Source: an uncultured Opitutia bacterium
GTDB lineage: Bacteria > Verrucomicrobiota > Verrucomicrobiia > Opitutales > UBA953
DNA: 8,417 bases
Reading direction: 5' to 3'
Assembly (NCBI GenBank): GCA_937875975.1
Contig: CALEEU010000398.1
Span: forward strand, 1-8,417
Position numbers and translations under genes: made by a program. Each line of letters starts with the position of its first letter. Position 1 is the first letter of the stretch. The notes below the pieces were generated by a model. That model was not told where the DNA came from. It saw nothing but the letters and a program-made list of their open reading frames with translations, and made no database searches. Shown here piece by piece: positions 1-6,855 of the stretch.

Positions 1-1128
1 CGAAGCGGACAGGACGGCCTTGTGACGCACGCCCACCCAGTCCTCGGACCACGCGGCGAGGAACTTCAGCTGGCGATCGCCGAGAAGCTGTAGGCCGGGC
101 AAATCGATGGTCTTCGGATCATACTTCTCGTCGGTGACGTGATCGGGACGCGGGCCTTGCTGCGGGATCTTGCCCATGGGACCAGTCTTAAACTTACGAT
201 CCTCGAGGATGGCGAAATCCATACCGCCGACCTTAAGGCGGGTGTAAAAGACAGTAATACCGCGCTGGACGGGAGTCGGATCAAACGCATCCGGCAAGTG
301 CCACGACTGCTGGCGTTGGACCATATTCACATAGGCGACCGGATAGAAATAGCCGCCGTCAGCCATGCCGGCGACGGTGGAGACCTTACCTCCCTCGCCC
401 CAGAGGTTGGGGTGGCCGACGTCATGATCGTCAGGGATGCAAATCGTCGGGCGATCCTTCATGACGTCACGGAACTGCAGGCCGAACTCGATCCAACCCG
501 CGGTGTGCTCGGTGTGGCGATAGGTCTGGTCGCCGGCGAAGAAAAGCAGGTCAGGGTTCTGGCGGATCAGGTTATCCAGAATCTCCGGGCGGGCGCCCGT
601 CGTGCGGCTTGAATTGCACGACATGTTGGCGGTGACGATGACGTCCTTGTCCGTCGGGTCGCGACGCACGAGCCCTTCGAAGGCTGCCTTCTCGCCATGG
701 CGCACACGATAGGCCACATCCTTGGAACCGTCCCAGCCTTCGACGCGGAAGTGGGCGCTCCAACCAGGGAAGACTACCTCGGTCTTGGCCACCTCGACCC
801 AGCGGCCGTCGCGCTTGAATTCCAGACGCGCCTCCTTGGATTCCTCGGGGTAGAGAGGATAGAGCTGTGCAGATAGCTTCAGGACGCCTGCTTGCTGGGT
901 ATAAAGGGCGAACGCGATGACCTGATCACGCTCGACCAGCATCGTTGGAGCGGCCGAACTGGCGGCACCCTTCTTCTTCCCCTTGGCCGCGGGACGTGGC
1001 TCCCACCAGGCGCCGACCGCCAGTGAGTCGAGGCTCGGAAACTCCTCTCCGAAAGGCTTGACCGTGTGGGTCGGCGGAACTGGGGCGGCCAAAAGCATCG
1101 AGGTGGCGAAAAACAGCAGGAGTCTCAT
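1..1128 (-). CDS. PhoD-like secreted metallophosphatase (C-terminus beyond window)
   Basis: The reading frame is open without a stop from the ATG at 1126-1128 to the left edge, giving 376 residues of an incomplete protein. Residues 1-19 (starting MRLLLFFATS, ending in Ala/Pro) look like a Sec signal peptide, so the enzyme probably acts in the periplasm or outside the cell. Residues 62-155 resemble the beta-rich N-terminal domain of PhoD-type proteins, preceded by a Lys/Ala/Gly stretch at 48-60. The catalytic part begins near 162: VTANMSCNSS (165-174), GDQTY (199-203) and DDHD (233-236), followed by a LEDR motif and an LG-x-x-Q segment. These are the positions where PhoD-family phosphodiesterases/phosphomonoesterases place metal ligands. 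The family releases phosphate from phosphate esters; the substrate here is unknown. The gene is divergent from the channel gene. No Shine-Dalgarno sequence is seen. The family is clear, the subfamily is not. Confidence 0.85.
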   Translation of the reverse strand, partial: MRLLLFFATSMLLAAPVPPTHTVKPFGEEFPSLDSLAVGAWWEPRPAAKGKKKGAASSAAPTMLVERDQVIAFALYTQQAGVLKLSAQLYPLYPEESKEARLEFKRDGRWVEVAKTEVVFPGWSAHFRVEGWDGSKDVAYRVRHGEKAAFEGLVRRDPTDKDVIVTANMSCNSSRTTGARPEILDNLIRQNPDLLFFAGDQTYRHTEHTAGWIEFGLQFRDVMKDRPTICIPDDHDVGHPNLWGEGGKVSTVAGMADGGYFYPVAYVNMVQRQQSWHLPDAFDPTPVQRGITVFYTRLKVGGMDFAILEDRKFKTGPMGKIPQQGPRPDHVTDEKYDPKTIDLPGLQLLGDRQLKFLAAWSEDWVGVRHKAVLSAS

Positions 1129-1198
1129 GTGGTTCTGTTGATACCCCGTTTCGCTGAAAAAGTTTCCCTGCACCAGCCCTTTCGGCTTAATCCTACCT
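1129..1198. promoter_or_regulatory. Divergent spacer with likely start regions for phosphatase and channel genes
   Basis: This 70-bp gap separates two divergent genes, so it should hold both promoters. Candidate -10 elements are CTTAAT (1186-1191, plus, 7 nt before the channel ATG) and TATCAA (minus strand of 1138-1143, 9 nt before the phosphatase ATG). Neither has a convincing -35 partner. No Shine-Dalgarno-like purine run precedes either ATG. That promoters lie here follows from gene orientation; the hexamers themselves are weak matches. Confidence 0.35.
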
Positions 1199-1935
1199 AT
1201 GAAGACTGACGAGGAACTGCGCCAACGCCTCAATCCCTGGGATTGGCTCGTCCTGGCGTCGCGGTCGTCTCGTTGCTGCTGGTCATCCTGGAGACCTTCC
1301 TGCACATCCCCCCGGGCGCCCTTTCCGTCCTACGCACCGTCGACACCCTGTCCTGCGTCATCTTCCTCGCCGACGTCTTCGTGCGCTGGCGGCGCGAGAA
1401 GTATGCGGCCAGCTACTGGCGCTGGGCGTGGTTAGACGTGCTCGCCAGCATCCCCTTCGAGCCCGCCTTCCGCTCCCTGCAGGCGGTCCGCATCTACCGT
1501 TTCATCCGGCTCATCCGTATCCTGAAGAAACTCAGCACCCTCACGCACGGCACCTCGCTGAACGAGAAGCTGCTCGCCCTGCCCGGCGTGGCCCTGGTGA
1601 TGGTCCTCTTTAGCACGATGCTGATCGTCGAAGTGGAACGCAGCGCCCCGAACGCGACCATCAGGACCGGCGGCGACGCCCTCTGGTGGGCGCTCACGAC
1701 CGTCACCACGGTCGGCTACGGCGACACCTTCCCGGTCACGGGCGAAGGCCGTCTGATCGCCTCGGTGTTGATGCTGGTGGGCATCGCCCTTTTCGGTTCG
1801 ATGTCCGCGATCGTGACGTCAAAGCTCATCCTGCCCAAGGAGACGCGCGACCACGAGGAGCTTCGGAAGGAAGTCCGCGAACTGCATGCCGAGATCCGCG
1901 AGCTGCGCAAGGACCTGTCTGATAAGCGGGGTTGA
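1199..1935 (+). CDS. Voltage-gated potassium channel-like ion transporter, apparent frameshift near the N-terminus
   Basis: Six-transmembrane channel subunit expected in the inner membrane. The long frame reads from about 1210 (first usable start TTG 1243) to the TGA at 1933-1935. It encodes most of S1, S2 (around VDTLSCVIFLADVF), S3 (around WLDVLASIPF), and an S4 with a basic residue every third position (R at codons 1489, 1498, 1507, 1516; K at 1525). S5, a pore helix with the potassium filter TVGYGD (1708-1725) and S6 follow. The last ~30 residues (EELRKEVRELHAEIRELRKD) form a heptad-like charged coil. The ATG at 1199 starts MKTDEELRQRLNPWDWLVLA in the neighbouring frame, exactly what should precede S1. 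One missing base near 1258 would join them into about 245 residues. Otherwise translation starts at TTG with a shortened S1. Its stop lies 22 bp from the convergent MBL stop; no terminator hairpin is visible between them. Confidence 0.82.
1256..1267 (+). other. Probable one-base deletion site in the channel gene
   Basis: The first frame reads LVLA up to the codon at 1256-1258 and then turns into SRSSRCCWSSW, which is not membrane-like. The next frame reads VAVVSLLLVILE from 1258. The local sequence GCGTCGCGGTC would become two perfect tandem copies of GCGGTC if one G were restored after 1258, giving LVLAVAVVSLLLVILE, a normal S1 helix. This may be a true mutation or a sequencing/assembly error. 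No slippery heptamer suggesting programmed frameshifting is visible. Confidence 0.7.
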
Positions 1936-1957
1936 ATCGCCGAACCAGGAAAGCCGG

Positions 1958-2971
1958 TCAGGAGCCCCAGCTTAAGCGCTCCGGCACCCAGGCGTATTGG
2001 TCGCCCTTGGGCACGACGGTACCGATGCCCGGCCAAGGCAGGTGGAAGCCGAAGGCGCGGCTCTTCTCCTTGGCCATCCGCTCGAAGAGCTTCTTGCGCG
2101 TCTTGACCGCGGTCTCGGGGTCATGATCCATGGCGACGGTCCAGCCGACATTATCGAACATGAGCACGTGATGGTGGACGACGTCGCTGATGTGCACGAG
2201 TGATTCACCCTCGGAGCGGATTTCAAAGCAGGCATGGCCGTCGGTATGGCCTGGGGCCGCGACGACGGTGACAGCGTCGTGGAAAAGCTTCTGGCCGTCC
2301 TTGGCGATAACGAGCTGGTCCTTGAGGATGTCGAAGTTACGGCAGATGGTCTTCACCATGTTAGGCAACGGCTTCTTATCGCGCTTCGACTTGGAGAAGT
2401 CGGGGCTCGGACCGCGCCAGAAATCATACTCTTCCTTGAGCAGGTAGATCTTGGCGTTCGGGAAGGCGGGCTTGCCGTTGTCGACGAAGCCATCGAGGTG
2501 GTCGGAGTGCGAATGGCTGAGGAATCCGGTGGTGACCTGCTCGGGCTTGATGCCGAGCTGACGCAGGCCTTCGGCGAGCCAGCCGAAATTAGGATTGGGG
2601 TGGCGTTCGCCGAAACCGGCGTCGATCAGCGCGACCTCTTCACCGATCTTCAGCCCCATGATGTTCACATAGAGCGGCAGCGCATCGAGCCGCTCGCGAT
2701 TGAACTCCAGGGCGGCCTTCATGGTCGGGCGGTCGGATTCCGGCCACATAAGCTCGAGACCCTGTTTGAAAAGCATATGGCCGTCGCTGACCGAGAAGGC
2801 CTCGATCTTGCCGATATTGAACCTATAGACGTAAGGATTGGGCGGGCGCTTGCCGGTCGCCTTAGGCGCATCGGCCGCGGCGAGACGAGGCCCGGTGGCG
2901 AGACCGGCCAGCAAGAAGGCGGTGGCGCCGAGGAATTCACGACGGGAGGAAGACTGGATTTCAGAAGCCAT
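1958..2971 (-). CDS. Tat-exported MBL-fold hydrolase, methyl parathion hydrolase-like
   Basis: Encodes 337 residues from the ATG at 2969-2971. This start is preferred over a TTG at 3019 because it places a twin-arginine signal at the N-terminus (SRREFLG at 9-15, then a hydrophobic stretch and AAADA). The mature protein has the metallo-beta-lactamase di-metal set: HSHSDH (H153, H155, D157, H158), H242 in GHTDGH, D263 in SDVVHHH and H310 in FGFHLPWPG. As I recall, methyl parathion hydrolase uses H147, H149, D151, H152, H234, D255 and H302, so the 242-263-310 spacing (21 and 47) is identical. Related enzymes hydrolyse lactones, aryl esters or organophosphates; the native substrate here cannot be told from sequence. 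It is probably a folded periplasmic enzyme. The pyrimidine run CTCCCCT, not a Shine-Dalgarno sequence, lies directly before the ATG. It is convergent with the channel gene and separated from the upstream protease by a hairpin. Confidence 0.88.
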   Translation of the reverse strand: MASEIQSSSRREFLGATAFLLAGLATGPRLAAADAPKATGKRPPNPYVYRFNIGKIEAFSVSDGHMLFKQGLELMWPESDRPTMKAALEFNRERLDALPLYVNIMGLKIGEEVALIDAGFGERHPNPNFGWLAEGLRQLGIKPEQVTTGFLSHSHSDHLDGFVDNGKPAFPNAKIYLLKEEYDFWRGPSPDFSKSKRDKKPLPNMVKTICRNFDILKDQLVIAKDGQKLFHDAVTVVAAPGHTDGHACFEIRSEGESLVHISDVVHHHVLMFDNVGWTVAMDHDPETAVKTRKKLFERMAKEKSRAFGFHLPWPGIGTVVPKGDQYAWVPERLSWGS

Positions 2972-3021
2972 AGGGGAGTGAGGGCAATCTACCCGACGCC
3001 CTGCCCCGCTCCAGCCCAAAC

Positions 3022-3051
3022 GATGAAGGCGGCCTTACGGCCGCCTTCATC
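3022..3051 (-). terminator. 13-bp perfect hairpin downstream of the protease gene
   Basis: GATGAAGGCGGCC (3022-3034) and its exact reverse complement (3039-3051) flank a 4-nt loop. Read on the minus strand the loop is GTAA, a GNRA-type tetraloop closed by C-G. It begins 19 nt after the protease TAA (3071-3073) and is followed by GTTTGGG, so the T-tract is short. Position and stem strength suggest an intrinsic terminator or a 3'-end stabilising hairpin. It also lies 50-80 nt upstream of the MBL start, so it separates the two transcripts. I saw no other copy in the window. Confidence 0.62.
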
Positions 3052-3070
3052 ATGCCATCAAAAGCCGACC

Positions 3071-5332
3071 TTAGCGCGTGATCGTGACCGAGGCAGTCGA
3101 CGGCTGGTTGTCCGCGGGGACATAGGGGTACCCTCGGCGAACCAGACTAGCCACGGTGAAAGTATAGGTCGACGGATTCGTCATGCGCTGCTTGCGCATC
3201 TGGATGGTGACATAGCCGTTGGCATCGGTCTTGGCGGCGGCCTTACCGGATGCCGAACCAGTGACGGTGACATAAACGGCGACATAGCGTAATGGCTGAC
3301 CATACTGGTTGACGGCGCGGATGCGAGCAGTGGCGGCGACCTCGACGTTGGTCATGCGGACCCACGAGCCGGTCATAGAAGCTACGTGCACCGAGTTTGG
3401 CAAAGCGGTACCGCTGACCGTGATCACCTGGATCGCGGGAGCAGAGGAATTGCCCTGGTTGTCCGTGACGACAAGCGTGGCCGTATAGACCCCCGGAGCC
3501 GCATAGGTGTGGGACGGATTTCGAAGGGTCGAAGTGTTCTCACCGGCAGATGCTGGATCTCCGAAATTCCAGCTATACCCGACGACCAACCCATCGGGAT
3601 CGGAGGAGGTTCCACCATCAAAGGCCACGGCGGCCGGGAAGACACCGCCCGTACGGTCAGAAGTGATGGCGGCGACCGGCTTCTGGACGAAATCCAGCCA
3701 TGAAGCCGAGAAACTGTAATAGCCGACAGAGCCATAGTTGGTGTAACCCGAAGTCACGCCGTCTCCGTTCCCGATACCGTAAAACTCGAGATAGTAGACA
3801 CCCCCGACTGGCGCAAAGAAGGTGATGGGAGCCGGGGCCATGTTACCTGCGGTCCCCACACCGGTGAAAGTAGCCAAGGCGACGCCGGCGGAATTCAGCA
3901 CCCTGATCTGAAGGCGCAGGTTAGGAGCAAACAGGGACACCTTCGGAGTGATGACGACATCACCGCGTCCGGCGGTGAATTTAAAGAGATCGGCATCAGA
4001 GGCGGAACTGATCACGCCACCACCCGTCACGGAGAGGCCAGGCACGACGGTGGCCGTCGCCGTCGTGTTCCCATGGTCGTCGGCCACCAGCGGGATGCCC
4101 GAGGTGAGGTTGGCGATGGCGACGAGATTATCCTGCGTGCTGGAGGCGTCTTGGTATTCTCCCTTGGCCCATTGATTCACCGGGCGGAGGCCATTACCCA
4201 TGATCGGGGACCAGGAGAGAGCGCCGGTGCCATGGCCGCCGAAATACTCTCCGTCGCCGGGATTCTGGCCCTGGTGGACGAGGCTCACGGTATGTCCGAC
4301 CTCATGGGAAGTGACACCGGCGATGAGCGCGGCGCTCCAGCCGGCTTCGGCGAAGGTGAAGCAAGGGGTGTCAATCGAGTCGTTGAAAGAATTCAGGTAA
4401 GCGATGCCGGCGGCGGTGGTGGTGAAGGCCTTCGGGCCGATGACGACCCGGATGCCGTAAGCGAGGTCGCCGGCGCTGGTCTTGCGCAGGCCTTCGACGC
4501 CGGGGTCCTCGGTGGTCACGTCGACATCCCAGGGCGCGTAGTGTTCGGCGATGCGACGGAAGGACTCCTGCACGACGGCCTTCTCGGCGTCGCTGAAAGC
4601 AGGGTCCGCATCCAGACTGAAAGGAGGCGTCGTCAGCGTGGCGCTGCGACCGGCGTTCCACTGCGTACCAATCGTGAGATGGCCGTCGAAATCGAGGTAG
4701 ATCTTACGCGTCGCGGTCGGGCGGCTATGAAGCTTAAAGGTGTCAGCGAGCGGATAAGATGGCGTCGAAGTGATGGGAGTGGTATCCGGCCCCACCTGGA
4801 TCTGCATGGAACAGGCGTAGAGGGGCTTGCCCTTGGCGTCGAAGTGAAGGTCGTGGTCGTGACCGCAGGCGGAACGGAAGGCCACCGCGGTCTCAGGGGT
4901 CATGGCGTCGCGCTGTACGGCGGCTTCGATCTCCGCCTCAGAGACGGTCGAGGCCCGACGCCACTGACCAGAGGCCCCGGCAAGTCCGGCATTCTTTGGT
5001 GCATTAACCCGAGTCGGAGCGGCCGGCTGGGCATTCCCCGCCATCGGAGCGGAAGGCGAGGCCGCCGGAGACGTTGCGCGCGATGCATCGGCCAGCAAGG
5101 CGGAGACTCCGCTGAGCGAGACAGCCGGGGCGGCGGCGGTCGTGGCGGGCGCGAGTGACGCTGGCGCGGCGGCCGGGGCGGCGGCGGTAGCGGCGGTGGC
5201 CGGGGCAACCCGGACGGCGACGTCGACCGGAGCGAACTCGACGTATTCGCCGCTGCGGGAGAAGTACGATACGCCGGCGACCAGCGTAAGCAGCAACAAG
5301 CTGAACAAGATGGTCAGATGGCGGGGGCGCAT
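3071..5332 (-). CDS. Exported zinc metalloprotease with PPC, PKD and C-terminal Ig-like regions
   Basis: Encodes 753 residues, ATG at 5330-5332, TAA at 3071-3073. Residues 6-24 form a signal peptide or membrane anchor, followed by an Ala/Pro-rich linker (about 39-110). The region from 207 to about 405 is the peptidase. It holds HEVGHTVSLVH (H343, E344, H347, H353), a zinc site of HExxHxxxxxH type with Ser where metzincins usually have Gly, and SPIMGNG with M378 as a plausible Met-turn. Residues 417-545 look like a bacterial pre-peptidase C-terminal (PPC) domain, 551-640 a PKD domain (SSDPDG, YSWNFGD, HTYAAPGVYTATLVV), and 645-753 an Ig-like beta domain. It probably cleaves extracellular protein; PPC and PKD domains in such enzymes often help folding, secretion or substrate binding. 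A Cys pair at 156/174 near HDHD is unassigned. It is divergent from the sulfatase gene. The zinc site and PKD call are firm; PPC and Ig-like borders are approximate. Confidence 0.85.
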   Translation of the reverse strand: MRPRHLTILFSLLLLTLVAGVSYFSRSGEYVEFAPVDVAVRVAPATAATAAAPAAAPASLAPATTAAAPAVSLSGVSALLADASRATSPAASPSAPMAGNAQPAAPTRVNAPKNAGLAGASGQWRRASTVSEAEIEAAVQRDAMTPETAVAFRSACGHDHDLHFDAKGKPLYACSMQIQVGPDTTPITSTPSYPLADTFKLHSRPTATRKIYLDFDGHLTIGTQWNAGRSATLTTPPFSLDADPAFSDAEKAVVQESFRRIAEHYAPWDVDVTTEDPGVEGLRKTSAGDLAYGIRVVIGPKAFTTTAAGIAYLNSFNDSIDTPCFTFAEAGWSAALIAGVTSHEVGHTVSLVHQGQNPGDGEYFGGHGTGALSWSPIMGNGLRPVNQWAKGEYQDASSTQDNLVAIANLTSGIPLVADDHGNTTATATVVPGLSVTGGGVISSASDADLFKFTAGRGDVVITPKVSLFAPNLRLQIRVLNSAGVALATFTGVGTAGNMAPAPITFFAPVGGVYYLEFYGIGNGDGVTSGYTNYGSVGYYSFSASWLDFVQKPVAAITSDRTGGVFPAAVAFDGGTSSDPDGLVVGYSWNFGDPASAGENTSTLRNPSHTYAAPGVYTATLVVTDNQGNSSAPAIQVITVSGTALPNSVHVASMTGSWVRMTNVEVAATARIRAVNQYGQPLRYVAVYVTVTGSASGKAAAKTDANGYVTIQMRKQRMTNPSTYTFTVASLVRRGYPYVPADNQPSTASVTITR

Positions 5333-5412
5333 AGGGAGAAAATTAGGACGACTCAGCCCGAAGTCGAGGGGTTATTCGTTGCAAAAAGCCAGATTTAAGA
5401 CCTATTGGACAC
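5333..5412. promoter_or_regulatory. Divergent spacer between protease and sulfatase genes
   Basis: This 80-bp gap is AT-richer than its surroundings and should carry promoters for both divergent genes. Toward the sulfatase, TTGCAA (5379-5384) and TATTGG (5403-5408) are spaced 18 nt apart, with TTTAAG (5394-5399) as another possible -10. Toward the protease, the minus strand shows TCGACT, 16 nt, then TAATTT ending 7 nt before the ATG. All are weak matches to the sigma-70 consensus. Neither ATG has a Shine-Dalgarno sequence; the protease ATG follows TCTCCCT. Confidence 0.4.
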
Positions 5413-6855
5413 ATGCTCCCTTGGCTTAAAACGCTTCTTTTGAAATCAGCGATTGTCGCCGCCCCGCTCGTGGCCGCCGCCGAAACCGCCCCGGTCCGCC
5501 ACCCGAACGTCATCGTGATCCTGGTCGACGACATGGGCCAGACCGACCTCTCCTGCTACGGCAGCAAGTTCTACGAGACTCCTCATGTCGACCAGCTCGC
5601 CAAGGACGGTGTCCGCTTCGCCAACGGTTATTCGGCCTGCACGGTCTGCTCCCCCACCCGCGCCGCGCTCCTGACCGGCAAGTACCCGGCCAGGCTCCAC
5701 ATCACCGACTGGATCGCCGGCCACGACCGCCCGAAGGCCAAGCTCAAGATTCCCGATTGGCAGAAGTTCCTGCCCTTCGAAGAGATCACCCTCGCCGAAC
5801 AGTTCAAATCCGCCGGCTATGCGACCGCCAGCATCGGCAAATGGCACCTGACGCCGGGGCTCAAGGAAGGCGACGAGGCTTACTATCCGGAAAAGCATGG
5901 TTTCGACCTGAACATCGGTGGCTACGCCCGCGGCCAGCCGCCGAGCTACGTGGCACCCTACAAGATTCCCACGCTTATCGAGGGGCCGGCCGGAGAGTTC
6001 CTGACCGACCGCGAAGCCGACGAAACGGTTAAATTCATGGAGGCTAACAAGGATAAGCCGTTCTTCATCTACCTCCCGCATTACGCCGTACACACGCCTA
6101 TCGCCGGTAAACCCGAAGTCGTCGCCAAGTTCAAGGACAAGGCGGCGAAGACGCCCGACCTGAAGCAGAAGAACGCGACTTACGCCGCCTTGGTCGCTAG
6201 CGTCGATGATTCGCTTGGCACGATCCGGGCCGCGCTCAAGCGCCTGAAGCTCGACGACAATACCATCATCGTCTTCACGGCCGATAACGGCGGCCTGATG
6301 CAGGTGACCGACAACTCCCCTTTCCGCGTCGGCAAGGGCTCAGCCTACGAAGGCGGCGTCCGTGTCCCCTTCATCGTCTTTTGGCCCGGCGTCACCAAGG
6401 CCGGACTGGTCGAAGCCTCCCCGGCCATCACGGTCGACCTCTACCCCACCCTGATTGAGATGACCGGAGTGAAACCGCTCCAGTCCCTCGTCGACGGCAT
6501 CAGCCTCGCCCCTCTCCTGAAGCAGGGCGCCAAGCCCGACCGAGACGCGATCTTCTGGCACTACCCGCACTACCACCCGGGAGGCGCCACGCCCTACAGC
6601 GCCATCCGGAGCGGCGACTTCCGCCTGGTGCACTTCTACGAAGACGGCCGCGACGAACTGTACGACTTGGCGAACGACGTCGGCGAATCGAAGGACCTCG
6701 CCGCGGCCGAGCCGGTCCGGGTCAAGGCGCTGCGCACGCGACTCGACGCCTGGCTTAAGTCGGTCGACGCCCAAATCCCCACAATCAACCCGGACTTCGA
6801 CCCGGTCGCCGACGCCAACCACGGCAAGAAGAACGCCAAGGCGAAGAAGAAATGA
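5413..6855 (+). CDS. Secreted formylglycine-dependent sulfatase (S1 family)
   Basis: Encodes 480 residues that hydrolyse a sulfate ester, probably on a glycan, outside the cytoplasm. Residues 1-23 are a signal peptide (hydrophobic core, ending LVAAAETAP). The alkaline phosphatase-like fold starts at HPNVIVILVDDMG with D39 and D40 as calcium ligands. CSPTR at 79-83 is the C-x-P-x-R motif whose Cys is converted to formylglycine. The second signature GYATASIGKWH includes K143 and H145. VHTP supplies H227, TADNGG supplies D291/N292, and K308 follows in RVGKGSAYEGG. Length and motif order fit full-length bacterial arylsulfatase A-like enzymes. The C-terminus is a Lys-rich tail (469-480). The overall pattern recalls polysaccharide sulfatases of marine bacteria, but the exact subfamily and substrate are not certain. 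The stop overlaps the next gene's start by 4 nt, so the two are co-transcribed and probably translationally coupled. A maturase (FGE or anSME) must be encoded elsewhere. Confidence 0.93.
   Translation: MLPWLKTLLLKSAIVAAPLVAAAETAPVRHPNVIVILVDDMGQTDLSCYGSKFYETPHVDQLAKDGVRFANGYSACTVCSPTRAALLTGKYPARLHITDWIAGHDRPKAKLKIPDWQKFLPFEEITLAEQFKSAGYATASIGKWHLTPGLKEGDEAYYPEKHGFDLNIGGYARGQPPSYVAPYKIPTLIEGPAGEFLTDREADETVKFMEANKDKPFFIYLPHYAVHTPIAGKPEVVAKFKDKAAKTPDLKQKNATYAALVASVDDSLGTIRAALKRLKLDDNTIIVFTADNGGLMQVTDNSPFRVGKGSAYEGGVRVPFIVFWPGVTKAGLVEASPAITVDLYPTLIEMTGVKPLQSLVDGISLAPLLKQGAKPDRDAIFWHYPHYHPGGATPYSAIRSGDFRLVHFYEDGRDELYDLANDVGESKDLAAAEPVRVKALRTRLDAWLKSVDAQIPTINPDFDPVADANHGKKNAKAKKK

Noticed and set aside
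139..612. 157-aa plus-strand open frame
   Set aside because: It lies antisense inside the phosphatase gene, whose frame carries recognisable PhoD motifs; the plus-strand product resembles nothing known.
1250..1270. Programmed ribosomal frameshift in the channel gene
   Set aside because: No slippery heptamer or downstream pseudoknot is evident, and a regulated shift after 20 residues of a channel has no precedent I know; a deletion is simpler.
1936..1957. Bidirectional terminator between channel and MBL genes
   Set aside because: The 22-bp gap contains no inverted repeat or T-tract on either strand.
2972..3019. Upstream TTG start extending the MBL protein by 16 residues
   Set aside because: It would bury the twin-arginine signal behind an unrelated segment and overlap the spacer; the ATG at 2971 fits the usual Tat-signal layout.
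2234..3292. 352-aa plus-strand open frame spanning the MBL gene, the hairpin and the protease 3' end
   Set aside because: It is the antisense shadow of two well-supported genes and crosses a non-coding hairpin. Long antisense frames are expected at this GC content.
4073..5158. 361-aa plus-strand open frame
   Set aside because: It is antisense to the protease, rich in Gly/Arg/Val as expected for a shadow, with no domain or signal.
5090..5230. GCGGC-rich simple repeat as a possible mobile or regulatory repeat
   Set aside because: It encodes the Ala/Pro linker of the protease in frame; the repetition follows from Ala codons.
5446..6093. 215-aa minus-strand open frame, and similar ones at 6340-6927 and 6636-7496
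   Set aside because: These are antisense to the sulfatase and esterase, whose catalytic motifs are complete and in frame.
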